Source of the DNA: Gallionellaceae bacterium
GTDB taxonomy: Bacteria > Pseudomonadota > Gammaproteobacteria > Burkholderiales > Gallionellaceae
Direction: 5' to 3'
DNA length: 63,399 nt
Assembly: GCA_030834965.1 (NCBI GenBank)
Contig: JAUQWW010000075.1
Location: forward strand, 1 to 63,399
Below the pieces are notes generated by a model. That model worked only from the letters and a program-made list of their open reading frames with translations. It had not been told where the DNA came from and did not search any database. Positions 40,609 through 49,811 of the stretch are shown here, piece after piece. A program made the position numbers and the translations under genes. Within the stretch, counting starts at the first letter, position 1. Every line of letters starts with the position of its first letter.

Positions 40609-41004
40609 TCAGGCTCTGTCGAGCACGAGCGCGGTTGAGTTGATGCAGTAGCGCAGACCGGTCGGCTCCGGCCCATCCTCGAAGACGTGGCCCAGATGCG
40701 CGTTGCAGCGGCTGCACAGCACTTCGGTGCGGACGATGCCGTGGCGGGTGTCTTCGCGCGTGATAATGCTGTCAGGCTGGTGTGGCTGCCAGAAACTGGG
40801 CCAGCCGCTGCCGGAATCGAATTTCGTCTCCGAATCGAACAGCGGATTGCCGCAGCACACGCAGCGATACACTCCGGTGTCGTGACAATCCCAGTACTGG
40901 CCGGTGAAGGGTGCTTCAGTGCCGCACTGGCGGCATACCTGGTATTGCTCGGGGGTAAGCTCGCCGCGCCAGTCTGCATCCGTTTTTCTATTCTGATCGG
41001 TCAC
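40609..41004 (-). CDS. msrB: Peptide methionine (R)-S-oxide reductase
   Basis: A 131-residue MsrB. The Zn-binding pairs CRQC is not part of the canonical set, but CVCC and CSRC are; [13 protein letters not shown] and the catalytic Cys in [10 protein letters not shown] are present. It repairs methionine-R-sulfoxide using thioredoxin. The start overlaps the phoH-like stop by four bases. Confidence 0.94.
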   Translation of the reverse strand: MTDQNRKTDADWRGELTPEQYQVCRQCGTEAPFTGQYWDCHDTGVYRCVCCGNPLFDSETKFDSGSGWPSFWQPHQPDSIITREDTRHGIVRTEVLCSRCNAHLGHVFEDGPEPTGLRYCINSTALVLDRA

Positions 41005-42422
41005 AACACCTCGGCAGCATGATCGGCCAGGCGTGAACGTTCGCCGCGTTGCAGGGTGACGTGCCCGCTGTGTTCCCAGCCCTTGAAACGATCCACCACG
41101 TAAGTCAGGCCGGAGCTTCCTTCGGAGAGGTAGGGCGTATCAATCTGCGCGATATTGCCCATGCACACCACCTTGGTGCCCGGGCCGGCGCGCGTGATGA
41201 GTGTCTTCATCTGCTTGGGGGTGAGGTTCTGCGCCTCGTCGATGATCAGGAACTTGTTGAGGAAGGTGCGCCCGCGCATGAAGTTGAGCGACTTGATCTT
41301 GATGCGGCTGCGGATCAGGTCGCGCGTTGCGGCGCGTCCCCATTCGCCGCTCTCTTCATCCGACTTGTTGAGCACGTCCAGATTGTCATCCAGCGCGCCC
41401 ATCCATGGCGACATCTTTTCTTCTTCGGTTCCGGGCAGGAAGCCGATGTCTTCCCCTACCGGAACGGTGACGCGGGTCATGATGATTTCCGAATACAGTT
41501 TGTGCTCCAGCGTCTGCATCAAACCGGCGGCCAGCGTCAGCAGCGTTTTTCCGGTGCCCGCCTGGCCAAGCAGGGTGATGAAATCAATCTCCGGATTCAT
41601 CAGCAGATTGAGCACGAAATTCTGCTCGCGGTTGCGCGCAGTAATGCCCCAGATGGCATTTTTCTGGTGCGTATAATCGGTCAGCGTGCGCAGCATCGCG
41701 CCGTTTCCGCTTTGTGCGGTGACCACGGCATAGAACGGGTTGCCCCCGTCATTTTCCTGGTAAACAAACTGGTTCACCATCAGGTCGCGGCACAGCGGCC
41801 CCTGAATGTCATAAAACATGTGTTCGCCCTGCGGGCCGGACTTCATGTCCTTGCCGTGCTTGTCCCAGAAATCCTGCGGCAGCGCGCGTACGCCGGTGTA
41901 GAGCAGATCGGTGTCTTCCAGCACCTTGTCGTTGAAGTAGTCCTGCGCAGACAGGCCAAGCGCACGTGCCTTGATGCGCATGTTGATGTCTTTACTGACC
42001 AGCGTTACCTGGCGTCCGGACTGCTGCTTGTGCAGGAACATCACCACGCCCAGTATGGCGTTGTCGGCCTTGCCCATGACCAGATTGGCCGGCAATTCGT
42101 TACTGATAAACTGGGTCTGCAGGAACAGGCGGCCGGCGGCGGCCATGTTTCCCTGTGAGTTCAACGGCACGCCCTCCTCCATGTTGGGTGTGCTTTCGCT
42201 GATGAGCGTGTCGAGAAAACGGCTGGCCTGACGCGCGTTGCGCGCGACTTCCGTCATGCCCTTCTTGTTGTTGTCCAGCTCCTCCAGCACGAATATCGGC
42301 AGGTAAATGTCATGTTCCTCAAAGCGGAACAGGCTGGTGGGGTCGTGCATCAGCACGTTGGTGTCCAGCACGAAAAGTTTTGTGGAGGGTGTTGTTGCAG
42401 TTGGTGCCTTGCGTGGGGTCAT
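41001..42422 (-). CDS. PhoH-family ATPase with N-terminal PIN domain (PhoH2-like)
   Basis: A 473-residue protein. The N-terminal PIN domain has [18 protein letters not shown] and EELD acidic residues; the C-terminal PhoH domain has Walker [11 protein letters not shown] and [16 protein letters not shown]. PhoH2 proteins are RNA helicase/RNases in mycobacteria; activity here is inferred. ATG 42422 is preceded by AAGGAG and is preferred to the frame start at 42500, which overlaps the peroxiredoxin gene. Confidence 0.92.
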   Translation of the reverse strand: MTPRKAPTATTPSTKLFVLDTNVLMHDPTSLFRFEEHDIYLPIFVLEELDNNKKGMTEVARNARQASRFLDTLISESTPNMEEGVPLNSQGNMAAAGRLFLQTQFISNELPANLVMGKADNAILGVVMFLHKQQSGRQVTLVSKDINMRIKARALGLSAQDYFNDKVLEDTDLLYTGVRALPQDFWDKHGKDMKSGPQGEHMFYDIQGPLCRDLMVNQFVYQENDGGNPFYAVVTAQSGNGAMLRTLTDYTHQKNAIWGITARNREQNFVLNLLMNPEIDFITLLGQAGTGKTLLTLAAGLMQTLEHKLYSEIIMTRVTVPVGEDIGFLPGTEEEKMSPWMGALDDNLDVLNKSDEESGEWGRAATRDLIRSRIKIKSLNFMRGRTFLNKFLIIDEAQNLTPKQMKTLITRAGPGTKVVCMGNIAQIDTPYLSEGSSGLTYVVDRFKGWEHSGHVTLQRGERSRLADHAAEVL

Positions 42423-42436
42423 GATGCTCCTTGGTT

Positions 42437-42892
42437 TTATAGGGACTGCACGAACTCTAATACTTGCTGGGCGTGGCCGTCTGCCTTGACGCCGCGCCAT
42501 TCATGGCGCAAAACGCCGTTCTGGTCGAGCACGAAGGTGCTGCGCTCAATGCTGCGCACCTGCTTGCCATACATGTTCTTCAGCTTGATTACGCCGAACT
42601 GTTTGCACACCATTTCGTCAGCATCGGACAGCAGCGCGAATGGCAGGCTGAACTTGGCCTTGAAGTTCTCGTGCGACTTAATGCTGTCGCGCGAAATGCC
42701 GATTACCTGGCAATCAGCCTTCTGGAATGCGGCATACAGGTCGCGAAACTGCTGGCCCTCCACAGTGCAGCCCGGCGTGTTGTCCTTGGGATAGAAATAG
42801 ATCGCCAGCGGTTTGCCGCGTGCGGCAGAGAGCTTGAAAACAACGCCACCGGTAGCGGGCAATACAAAATCGGCAACAGCCTGACTGGACAT
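42437..42892 (-). CDS. bcp: Thioredoxin-dependent peroxiredoxin, Bcp/PrxQ type
   Basis: About 151 residues. The peroxidatic Cys is in FYPKDNTPGCTVEGQQFRD; ISRDSIKSHENFKAKFSLPFALLSD follows. A resolving Cys five residues on, as in some PrxQ proteins, is absent, so it is the one-Cys or atypical form. It reduces hydroperoxides. ATG 42892 gives the usual short N-terminus; ATG 42922 overlaps the mnmH end and has no ribosome site. Confidence 0.9.
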   Translation of the reverse strand: MSSQAVADFVLPATGGVVFKLSAARGKPLAIYFYPKDNTPGCTVEGQQFRDLYAAFQKADCQVIGISRDSIKSHENFKAKFSLPFALLSDADEMVCKQFGVIKLKNMYGKQVRSIERSTFVLDQNGVLRHEWRGVKADGHAQQVLEFVQSL

Positions 42893-42905
42893 GAGGGATG
42901 GGCTC

Positions 42906-43982
42906 TTAGACAGTGCTGTCATTGTTTACAAAATCGCCGGACAAGGCAAGCGCTTCTTCGGCGAGGGAATTGAAACTTTTTTCGTCCAGTGAACCCAGGG
43001 TGAGGCGGTATGCCGCATCGTAATTCGGGAAATGGCTCTTGATGGATTTATTGTATGCCGGGTCATAATGCCGCTCCAGCAATTCGGATATGAATGCGTC
43101 CCAGGCTTGCGCCTCGCACAGCGCGTGCCAGTGTGCCAACATCTCGTTGGAGTACATGCCACGCAGGCGTTCCAGCTGTTGGCGCAGCAGCGCCGGGTCC
43201 TGCAAAAAATGCGCATAGTCCTCAAGCAGCAGCGCCACGCGCAATGATACGGGAGCCTCCAGGCGCAGGCAAAGACCACTGCGCATGGCCTCCAGCAGCG
43301 TATCGGGAACGCGCAGCACGCCGATCTTCTTGCTTTCGGATTCGACATAAACCGGAACAGCTGGATCAAAGGATTTCAGTTTGGCCAGCACCTGGCTGTC
43401 GAAACCTTTTTGCGAAGGTTGGGGCGCATTGGGCATGTCGCCCAGCACCGAGCCGCGATGCCGTGCGATCTGTTCCAGGTCCAGCACCTGTGCGCCCGCT
43501 CTCTGCAATGCAGCCAGCAGGCGGCTCTTGCCGCTGCCCGTCAAGCCGCACACCACGCGAAAGGAAAAGGCAGCGGGCAGTGTTTGCAGTTGTTGCAGCA
43601 CGTGATGGCGGTAGCCCTTGTAGCCGCCGTTCAGCCGTTCGGCAGCGAAGCCGATCTGGCGCAGGATGTGCGTCATCGCACCGCTGCGCTGTCCGCCGCG
43701 CCAGCAATAAATAAGCGGATGCCAGGACTTGGGTTTGTCCAGCCAGCATTGTTCGAGATGGCGTGCGATGTTGCGCGCGATCAGAGCCGCACCGACTTTT
43801 TTCGCCTCGAACGGAGCTTGCTTGTACAGCGTGCCCACGCGCGCCCGTTCCGCATCATCCAGCACCGGGCAGTTGATCGCACCGGGAATATGGTCCTCGG
43901 CGTATTCGGAGGGTGAGCGCACATCCACGATTTCATCAAACTCATGCAGTTGCGCTACGGTTGCCAACCCAGAATGTTTCAC
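42906..43982 (-). CDS. mnmH: tRNA 2-selenouridine (geranyl-2-thiouridine) synthase
   Basis: A 358-residue protein. An N-terminal rhodanese domain has IVDVRSPSEYAEDHIPGAINCPVL and the active Cys93 in YCWRGGQRS; the C-terminal P-loop domain has VVCGLTGSGKSRLL. It geranylates and then selenates the wobble 2-thiouridine of tRNAs for Lys, Glu and Gln. No selD was seen in the window, so selenium supply is unproven. Confidence 0.95.
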   Translation of the reverse strand: MKHSGLATVAQLHEFDEIVDVRSPSEYAEDHIPGAINCPVLDDAERARVGTLYKQAPFEAKKVGAALIARNIARHLEQCWLDKPKSWHPLIYCWRGGQRSGAMTHILRQIGFAAERLNGGYKGYRHHVLQQLQTLPAAFSFRVVCGLTGSGKSRLLAALQRAGAQVLDLEQIARHRGSVLGDMPNAPQPSQKGFDSQVLAKLKSFDPAVPVYVESESKKIGVLRVPDTLLEAMRSGLCLRLEAPVSLRVALLLEDYAHFLQDPALLRQQLERLRGMYSNEMLAHWHALCEAQAWDAFISELLERHYDPAYNKSIKSHFPNYDAAYRLTLGSLDEKSFNSLAEEALALSGDFVNNDSTV

Positions 43983-44080
43983 TAAATGGCTGCTTCCACA
44001 ACAAATGACAGATGGGAATTATATGCGTGCGCGGCTTTGATTGGCGAGACCGATGGAGGTTGCCGCGAGTGTGGGCACAT

Positions 44081-45121
44081 TCAGAGTGCGGCCTTGACGG
44101 CCGATGGAACAGGACGGTATCCCGGCATGCCACCGCTGATCTCGGTCCACAATTCGCGTAACGGGATGCGGTTCTGCCCGGTGCGATCCACCCACTCAGT
44201 GGGAACCGGCTTTCCGGGGTTAAATCGCACTCCCCAGACCGGTTCAAACGTGTCGGTGCGCAGCGAGTAGCGGGCGTCTCCGATCACCGTTGGATCGCTC
44301 TTGGCGCGGGCAACCCATCCTGCCGAGAAATAATTGAAGCGGCCAAAATCCCGGAGCACGCGCTCGTCTGCCTGCGCATCTGTCGGCATGTCCCGCATGC
44401 TCAGCAAAGCCACCTCGCTGCCCTCCTTCCATAGCGGCGCGCCCGCGAACATGATACGGACTCGGTCCGAGTAGAGGGTTTCTCCCGATTGATAGACCGA
44501 GCGCCACACCAATGGATTGCCGATGGTGGGAAACATCTCTGCGCGGGTGATTGCGTGCCCGCGGGATGCGGCGATGTGCGCCTGCACATCGAGCGCGCTC
44601 TCCCGCTGCACGGCGGCGGTGCCGACGTAGGCCAGGCACATTGCCAGTGCGGCAGCTGCGGGAAGGCGCGAGCGCCCGCGAACCGCAAATACCAGGCCAA
44701 CCAGCAGCATCAGGGTGAACAAGGGGCCGATTGTTGTGATCCAGTGCCATGCCGTGCGCACCTCGGAGAAAGGCCATAACAGATGCGTGCCGTAGTTGGT
44801 GCATGCATCCAGCACTCCATGCGTGGCGTAGCCAATGCTGGCCGCCGCGTAGACGGCCAGCCAGTTCGCGCGGTAACGTTTTTGCAGCAGCCAGGGCAAT
44901 GACGCGATCAGGCCGCCAACCGGAATGAATGCGAATGCATGCGTGAAATGGCGGTGATACTCGATTGCGAGCAGCGGGTCGGCCGCGCTGGAAACAAAAA
45001 AATCAACATCGGGCAGCAGGGCGCCGGCTGCGCCGATCATCCAGGTGTGGCGTCCCAGGCGTGAACCCAAAGCGGCTTGTGAGGATGTCGCGCCGAGCAG
45101 TGCATGTGTAAAGGGATCCAT
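44081..45121 (-). CDS. YdjM-like membrane-bound metal-dependent hydrolase family protein
   Basis: A 346-residue protein. MDPFTHALLGATSS, GALLPDVDFF, EYHRHFTHAFAF and YATHGVLDACTNYGTHLLWPFS carry the conserved His/Asp residues of the DUF457/YdjM family. About four membrane helices lie in the first half; the C-terminal half is soluble. In E. coli ydjM belongs to the SOS regulon; no LexA box is evident here. Substrate unknown. Confidence 0.85.
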   Translation of the reverse strand: MDPFTHALLGATSSQAALGSRLGRHTWMIGAAGALLPDVDFFVSSAADPLLAIEYHRHFTHAFAFIPVGGLIASLPWLLQKRYRANWLAVYAAASIGYATHGVLDACTNYGTHLLWPFSEVRTAWHWITTIGPLFTLMLLVGLVFAVRGRSRLPAAAALAMCLAYVGTAAVQRESALDVQAHIAASRGHAITRAEMFPTIGNPLVWRSVYQSGETLYSDRVRIMFAGAPLWKEGSEVALLSMRDMPTDAQADERVLRDFGRFNYFSAGWVARAKSDPTVIGDARYSLRTDTFEPVWGVRFNPGKPVPTEWVDRTGQNRIPLRELWTEISGGMPGYRPVPSAVKAAL

Positions 45122-45207
45122 ATGTATTCCTGTTATGTGCAGCTATCTTCCAGGTACGGATTCAGTAGCCGCAAAAATGCAGTCTATTGACGATTGACCC
45201 GCATGGA

Positions 45208-45759
45208 TCAGGTATTTTTCGCAATGATGTTGGTGGGTATGCCATCTATGCTCATCTGGTTCTTGTCCTGCCAATATTTTCTCAATCCTTCCTCGCCCTT
45301 GTTCTGCGCCCATTCCCTTAGCTGATCCCGCTCTCCTTCATGGGTGAAATGCGGAACGCCAAAGCCGCACGAAGTTTGCACGAGATCAACCGACAGATCA
45401 AATATCTGGCGCGCACCTGGAATCGGCTCAAACAAGGAATACAAGGCTTCCCAAGCGGAATCATGCGGGTGAACAACCTTTGCATTTCCGTACAAGCGGA
45501 GGATCAGAGGGTTTGCGGCGAAAGAGCAGAACATGATGGTCATCCTCGGATCCTGCCGAACATGAGCGGCGGTCTCATTTCCGCTGCCGGTGAGGTTTAG
45601 CCAGACGACCCGATTCTTATCGATCATTCGCAGGGAGTCCATGCCCTTCGGAGAAACATTAACCCGGCTATCGGCAGTTGCGGTTCCAATGAAAAAAATT
45701 CTTTGCTCAGCGATGAACCGAGCATGCATGTCAGACAACTCCGGATACATTTGTGCCAT
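45208..45759 (-). CDS. Pyridoxamine 5'-phosphate oxidase family protein
   Basis: A 183-residue flavin-binding split-barrel protein. FFIGTATADSRVNVSPKGMDSLRMIDKNRVVWLNLTGSGNETAAHVRQDPRMTIMFCSF is typical of the PNPOx-like group of unknown substrate rather than PdxH itself. The C-terminal HFTHEGERDQLREWAQNKGEEGLRKYW is also family-typical. It is divergent from the dsrC-like gene. Confidence 0.88.
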   Translation of the reverse strand: MAQMYPELSDMHARFIAEQRIFFIGTATADSRVNVSPKGMDSLRMIDKNRVVWLNLTGSGNETAAHVRQDPRMTIMFCSFAANPLILRLYGNAKVVHPHDSAWEALYSLFEPIPGARQIFDLSVDLVQTSCGFGVPHFTHEGERDQLREWAQNKGEEGLRKYWQDKNQMSIDGIPTNIIAKNT

Positions 45760-45861
45760 GGGAACCCTTGATGACTGTAAGGATATTGCTGCGGAGAGAG
45801 CGCTTCGCTATTTTAGACGCACCCAGCAAAGTGCACCATTTTAAGGATTTCCTTAGGACAA

Positions 45862-45894
45862 AATAAGTGGTTTGCTTATTGGATTGTCATGGTT
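45862..45894 (+). promoter_or_regulatory. Candidate regulator site upstream of the dsrC-like gene
   Basis: A perfect dyad AATAAG-N7-CTTATT (45862-45880) overlaps a 24-base block (45871-45894) identical to the tetrahaem cytochrome upstream region. CTTAGG lies 20 bases before TTGC here too. It is 41 bases from the start codon. Confidence 0.65.
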
Positions 45895-45935
45895 ATCGCA
45901 TTAGTATTTCTGAAAACTTAATGGAGGAATCCGCC

Positions 45936-46301
45936 ATGCTGGATATTGGGAAATTTATCAGATACGAGCGCCTTGATTCAACCGATCCGGAAGGCAACCT
46001 GTTCGAGCTGGGTTCATGGACGCCAAAAAAGGCGCTGCAACTCGCTGCGGAGGAGGGGATTACGCTGACAGATGAGCATTGGGAGGTGATCACCAGCTTG
46101 CGGGAGAGATACCGCAAATATGGCAGTGCCATGAATGCGCAAGATCTGGGCCGTGAATTGGAGGAGGAGTTTTCCAGTGAACAGGGACGGCGAAGCCTTT
46201 ACGAGCTATTTCCGGGAGGACCGGTCACTCAGGGATGCAGGATTGCCGGCCTGCCTGTGCCCTCGGGTAGTGTGGATACCTCATTTGGCAGCGTCAGATG
46301 A
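45936..46301 (+). CDS. DsrC/TusE-superfamily protein with one C-terminal cysteine
   Basis: A 121-residue protein. The DsrC fold is recognisable: FELGSWTPKKALQLAAEEGITLTDEHWEVITSLRERYRKYG and LYELFPGGPVTQGCRIAGLPVPSG. DsrC normally has two cysteines in its C-terminal arm. Here the upstream one is kept (C101, in QGC) but the penultimate one is replaced by serine (S112), and nine residues extend beyond. It therefore cannot form the usual DsrC trisulfide bridge between both cysteines; a regulatory RspA-like role is possible. ATG 45936 has GGAGGA seven bases upstream. It is followed by an AF1514-like gene. Confidence 0.85.
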   Translation: MLDIGKFIRYERLDSTDPEGNLFELGSWTPKKALQLAAEEGITLTDEHWEVITSLRERYRKYGSAMNAQDLGRELEEEFSSEQGRRSLYELFPGGPVTQGCRIAGLPVPSGSVDTSFGSVR

Positions 46302-46357
46302 AATGATGCCTGGCTCCCGGCCATTCCAGTTTCCGGGTAGTTACAGAGGAGATAATC

Positions 46358-46777
46358 ATGAAACACGTTCAATTGAACGTCTCGGGTATGAATCTTGATT
46401 TTAAGACGGCAAGCGCGCTTGCCGCTTCCTGTGCAGGGAGGGATGTTGAAATGGAAGAGCCTGTACTTGTCGCGTGGCACGATAAACGCCAGTCCAGGAT
46501 GTCGCCAGTAATTGAAGGCGCCGATATCAGTTCGCGCTGGCGTGACTATGGTGTAAGCCACAGTGGCTGTCTGGAAGTTGACGTTGGTGGCGATTACGAT
46601 TTCATCTTTGCAGACTCGGCTGCCTTCAATGATTATGGCCCGAGTCCGTATGTGAACATCACTGATGGGAAGGGGCAGGAATATATTTGTCAGATCATTA
46701 ACGCAGTACATGGGGGACGTAGCCCGGACATGAATTCCCGTGTCCCATTGGACGAATACACCAGCAAGATGACGTAA
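46358..46777 (+). CDS. AF1514/DUF5619-like protein
   Basis: A 139-residue protein. The pattern LNVSGMNLDFKTASALA, then VAWHDKRQSRMSPVIE and LEVDVGGDYDFIF resembles the AF1514 family known from sulfate reducers. This is judged by eye and is not certain. It has a clear ribosome site (GGAG) 56 bases after the dsrC-like stop, and a terminator follows, so the two form a likely two-gene operon. Function unknown; a sulfur-related role is inferred only from the partner. Confidence 0.65.
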   Translation: MKHVQLNVSGMNLDFKTASALAASCAGRDVEMEEPVLVAWHDKRQSRMSPVIEGADISSRWRDYGVSHSGCLEVDVGGDYDFIFADSAAFNDYGPSPYVNITDGKGQEYICQIINAVHGGRSPDMNSRVPLDEYTSKMT

Positions 46778-46828
46778 AGATAAATTGCCCGACTTGCCTA
46801 GCCAGCGATTCTTGCACTGTTTCCAGCG

Positions 46829-46858
46829 ACCTCGCCCCGGCGGCGAGGTTTGTTTTTT
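46829..46858 (+). terminator. Intrinsic terminator of the dsrC-like operon
   Basis: ACCTCGCC pairs with GGCGAGGT around a five-base loop, followed by TTGTTTTTT. It lies 51 bases after the AF1514-like stop. Confidence 0.92.
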
Positions 46859-46923
46859 GCGCTCGCGCCATGCATCAAATCAAGATGGGTACTTCAAATC
46901 CAATACCCGCGCTCATATTGTAT

Positions 46924-46999
46924 TGGTGCCCCGAACACGAATCGAACGTGTGACCTACCCCTTAGGAGGGGGTCGCTCTATCCACTGAGCTACCGGGGC
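46924..46999 (-). tRNA. tRNA-Arg (anticodon CCU)
   Basis: The minus strand folds into a full cloverleaf: acceptor GCCCCGG paired with TCGGGGC (one G-U), D-arm GCTC/GAGC, anticodon stem ACCCC/GGGGT with loop CTCCTAA (anticodon CCT, reads AGG), T-arm with GTTCGATTC, discriminator A and an encoded CCA. A -10-like TAGAAT lies at 47009-47014 on the same strand, just upstream. Confidence 0.95.
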
Positions 47000-47406
47000 G
47001 CGACGCGCATTCTATCGTAAAAACTGTTTGGATGAAGTTTCCGCTCGCCCCGTCCATTTTGACGAGGCGCATGCCGCACCCGGTAGAATGGGCAGCGCGT
47101 GCAGCACATTACCGCGCACTGTTGTCGTTCGTGAGTTGGGAAAGCTCGCAATGCTCCTGCGTTTCCCGGTCTTCGGCCCGGAGAGCCATATTCAGGCATT
47201 GTGGATCAGCGTGATGGCGCAGCGACTCGTGGCGGCCGGGGGCGAAGGCTGCAGGCGTGCTTCAGCAGTATCTCTGTGAGCGAATACGAGCGGGGTACGG
47301 CGTTCGGCTGGTATCATCTCACTGTTGGGCTAAACGCCATCCCGGCCGGCGCTGGCGTTGCTGGCTAACAGACAAGAATCCAGATAACGATTTCAGGAAA
47401 CAAAGC
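47000..47406. other. Gap with no convincing gene
   Basis: The first 15 bases hold the tRNA promoter -10. Open frames (for example 47028-47279) have no ribosome site and no recognisable domain. A hairpin AACGCCA/TGGCGTT lies at 47333-47359. Nothing else was seen. Confidence 0.4.
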
Positions 47407-47865
47407 ATGAACTTCGCAAGATCAAATTTATTTATCGCCTGGTTTCTAATACCGGAAACACTGGCGATGGGCTGGGTAGCGTTCGTCGGGCGCATGCTGC
47501 TGGAACTGCTCGGTGTGAGTACCGAGGAGGAAGGTATTCCGGGGCGCATCGTAGGCGCATTGTTGCTGCTGGGCGTGGTGTCCGCGGTGCAGATCATGCG
47601 CGGCTCGCTGGCGCCCGTCGGCAATCCCGAGGGACGGGGCTATCGTTTCGGCCACCGCTGGGTGCTGGCCGCCAATGTTCTGGCGGCGCTGCTGTTCATC
47701 TTCCCGTTTACCTGGCAGCTGCTGCCGAATCGCGACGTGGTAATGGTGTTTTCCAAATTCACCATTGCGTTCGGATATTGGGTGATGGCGATGTGGGGCA
47801 TCGGTTTCTCTTTCATTTACCAGTCCGGCTTGCCGGCCAAGTCTTCTTCTACCTCTCATAGCTGA
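47407..47865 (+). CDS. Hypothetical four-helix membrane protein
   Basis: About 152 residues with about four hydrophobic helices (FIAWFLIPETLAMGWVAFVG, IVGALLLLGVVSAVQIM, VLAANVLAALLFIFPFTW, FGYWVMAMWGIGFSFIYQ). No family was recognised. ATG 47407 has AGGAAAC upstream; the longer frame from 47257 is not supported. The stop overlaps the uup start by one base, so the two genes are coupled. Confidence 0.7.
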   Translation: MNFARSNLFIAWFLIPETLAMGWVAFVGRMLLELLGVSTEEEGIPGRIVGALLLLGVVSAVQIMRGSLAPVGNPEGRGYRFGHRWVLAANVLAALLFIFPFTWQLLPNRDVVMVFSKFTIAFGYWVMAMWGIGFSFIYQSGLPAKSSSTSHS

Positions 47866-49811
47866 TGCCATACTTAACGTTAGATAAGGCCGCGCTTGCC
47901 TACGGCCATGTACCCCTGCTTGATCATGTGGATTTCCAGCTCGACGAAGGCGAGCGCGTCGGCCTGATCGGACGCAACGGCGGCGGCAAGTCCAGCATGC
48001 TGAAGGTGCTCGCGGGCACCGCCGTGCTGGATGACGGCATCGTGTGGCGCGCGCCCGGCGTGCGCATCTGCTATGTCAGCCAGGAGCCGCAGCTGGATGC
48101 AGAGGCCACGGTGTTTGACGCGGTGGCGGAAGGGCTGGGAGAGCTGCGCCAGTTGCTGCATGACTATCATCATTTGTCGCACCAGCTGGCCGAGCCGGAT
48201 GCAGATTACGAAACGCTGCTGGAGGCGATGCAGCCTTTGCAGACCAGGCTGGAAGCGCAAAACGGCTGGGCGGTGCAGGCGCGCATCGAAACCGCCATCC
48301 AGCGTCTGGAGCTGAATGCCGATGCGCTTGTTGGTTCTCTCTCCGGTGGCGTGCGCAAGCGCGTGGCGCTGGCGCAGGCGCTGGTGGCCGAGCCGGATGT
48401 GCTGATCCTGGACGAGCCGACCAACCATCTCGACTTTTCCTCCATCGAATGGCTGGAGGGGTTGCTCAATAATTTTCGCGGCAGCGTGCTGCTGGTCACC
48501 CATGACCGGCGCTTCCTCGATAACGTCACCACCCGCATTGTCGAGCTGGATCGCGGCAACCTGGCCAGCTTCCCGGGCAATTTCGCGGCCTACCTGCGCG
48601 TCAAGGAGCAGATGCTGGCGGATGAAGCCGTGCTCAATGCCAAGTTCGACAAGGTGCTGGCACAGGAAGAGGTGTGGATACGCCAAGGCATCAAGGCGCG
48701 GCGCACCCGCAACGAGGGGCGCGTGCGGCGGCTGGAGCAGCTGCGGCGCGAGCGCGCGGCGCGGCGCGAGCGCGTGGGCCGTGTCGATATGAACGTGGAG
48801 GCGGGCGACCGCTCCGGCAAACTGGTGGCGGAACTCGTCGATGTCAGCAAATCATTCGGCGGCAGGAAAGTGATCGACCGATTTTCCTGCCGCATCCAGC
48901 GCGGCGACAAGATCGGCCTGCTCGGCCCCAACGGTGCGGGCAAGAGCACGCTGCTCAAGATCATCCTGGGTGAGATGCAGCCGGACAGCGGCGAGGTCAA
49001 GCTGGGCACCAAGCTGGCAGTGGCGTATTTCGACCAATTGCGCGCGCAACTGAACGAGGAGGCGACGCTGGCCGACACCATCAGCCAGGGCTCGGATTTC
49101 ATCGAGATTGGCGGTGCGAAGAAGCATGTCATCAGCTACCTCGGTGATTTCCTGTTCGCGCCGGAGCGCGCCCGTTCGCCGGTCAAGAGCCTGTCCGGCG
49201 GCGAGCGCAATCGTCTGTTATTGGCGCGCCTGTTCAGCCGCCCGGCCAATGTGCTGGTGCTGGATGAACCGACCAACGACCTCGACATCGAAACGCTGGA
49301 GCTGCTGGAAGAGTTGCTGGCGGGCTACGACGGCACGCTGTTCCTGGTCAGCCACGACCGCGCCTTTCTCGATAACGTGGTGACGCAGGTGATCGCTTTC
49401 GAAGGCAATGGAAAGCTGATGGAATATGCGGGCGGCTACGAGGACTGGGTGCGGGTGAAGAAGTTCGAGGCCACGCAACAGGCACCAAACAGAAGCCCCT
49501 CTCCCTTGCAGGGCGAGGGCAGGGGGGAGGGTAGAAGCGCCGGATCAACAGCTTCATCATCTCCTGCCAAAGGCGAGCGAGCAAAAGGCAAGCTGAGCTT
49601 AAAGGAGCAGCGCGAACTGGAAGAAATCCCGCAGCGCATCGAGCAGCTTGAGCGCGAGCAGGAAGAAATTGCCGCCGCGCTGGGCAGCGCCAACCTCTAC
49701 CGCGACAACCCCGTCCACGCGCGGCAGCTGCAGGAACGCACCTCTGCCGTGGAGAATGAATTACTGACGCTGATGACGCGCTGGGAAGAATTGGAAAGCA
49801 AGCGGGGTTAA
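47865..49811 (+). CDS. uup: ABC-F ATPase, Uup type
   Basis: A 648-residue soluble protein with two ABC domains (Walker A GRNGGGKSS and GPNGAGKST; signatures LSGGVRKRVALA and LSGGERNRLLLA; LDEPTNHLDFSS and LDEPTNDLDIET) and a C-terminal coiled coil. Uup acts on ribosome/DNA-transaction stress. Before the coiled coil, residues about 544-570 (SPSPLQGEGRGEGRSAG) come from a palindromic insert. Confidence 0.93.
   Translation: MPYLTLDKAALAYGHVPLLDHVDFQLDEGERVGLIGRNGGGKSSMLKVLAGTAVLDDGIVWRAPGVRICYVSQEPQLDAEATVFDAVAEGLGELRQLLHDYHHLSHQLAEPDADYETLLEAMQPLQTRLEAQNGWAVQARIETAIQRLELNADALVGSLSGGVRKRVALAQALVAEPDVLILDEPTNHLDFSSIEWLEGLLNNFRGSVLLVTHDRRFLDNVTTRIVELDRGNLASFPGNFAAYLRVKEQMLADEAVLNAKFDKVLAQEEVWIRQGIKARRTRNEGRVRRLEQLRRERAARRERVGRVDMNVEAGDRSGKLVAELVDVSKSFGGRKVIDRFSCRIQRGDKIGLLGPNGAGKSTLLKIILGEMQPDSGEVKLGTKLAVAYFDQLRAQLNEEATLADTISQGSDFIEIGGAKKHVISYLGDFLFAPERARSPVKSLSGGERNRLLLARLFSRPANVLVLDEPTNDLDIETLELLEELLAGYDGTLFLVSHDRAFLDNVVTQVIAFEGNGKLMEYAGGYEDWVRVKKFEATQQAPNRSPSPLQGEGRGEGRSAGSTASSSPAKGERAKGKLSLKEQRELEEIPQRIEQLEREQEEIAAALGSANLYRDNPVHARQLQERTSAVENELLTLMTRWEELESKRG
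49496..49531. repeat. Palindromic repeat in frame inside uup
   Basis: A CCCCTCTCCC left arm and a GGGGGGAGGG right arm surround a CCCT-TGC-AGGG core. The translated text SPSPLQGEGRGEG matches the same element type as in fadE and the fadN-like gene. It lies in the linker before the C-terminal coiled coil. Confidence 0.7.

Noticed and set aside
46924-46999. tRNA-Arg as an integration site for a mobile element
   Set aside because: No integrase, and no second copy of the tRNA 3' end was seen nearby.
47028-47279. An 83-codon frame downstream of the tRNA promoter
   Set aside because: No ribosome site, no family, and it overlaps other equally unsupported frames.
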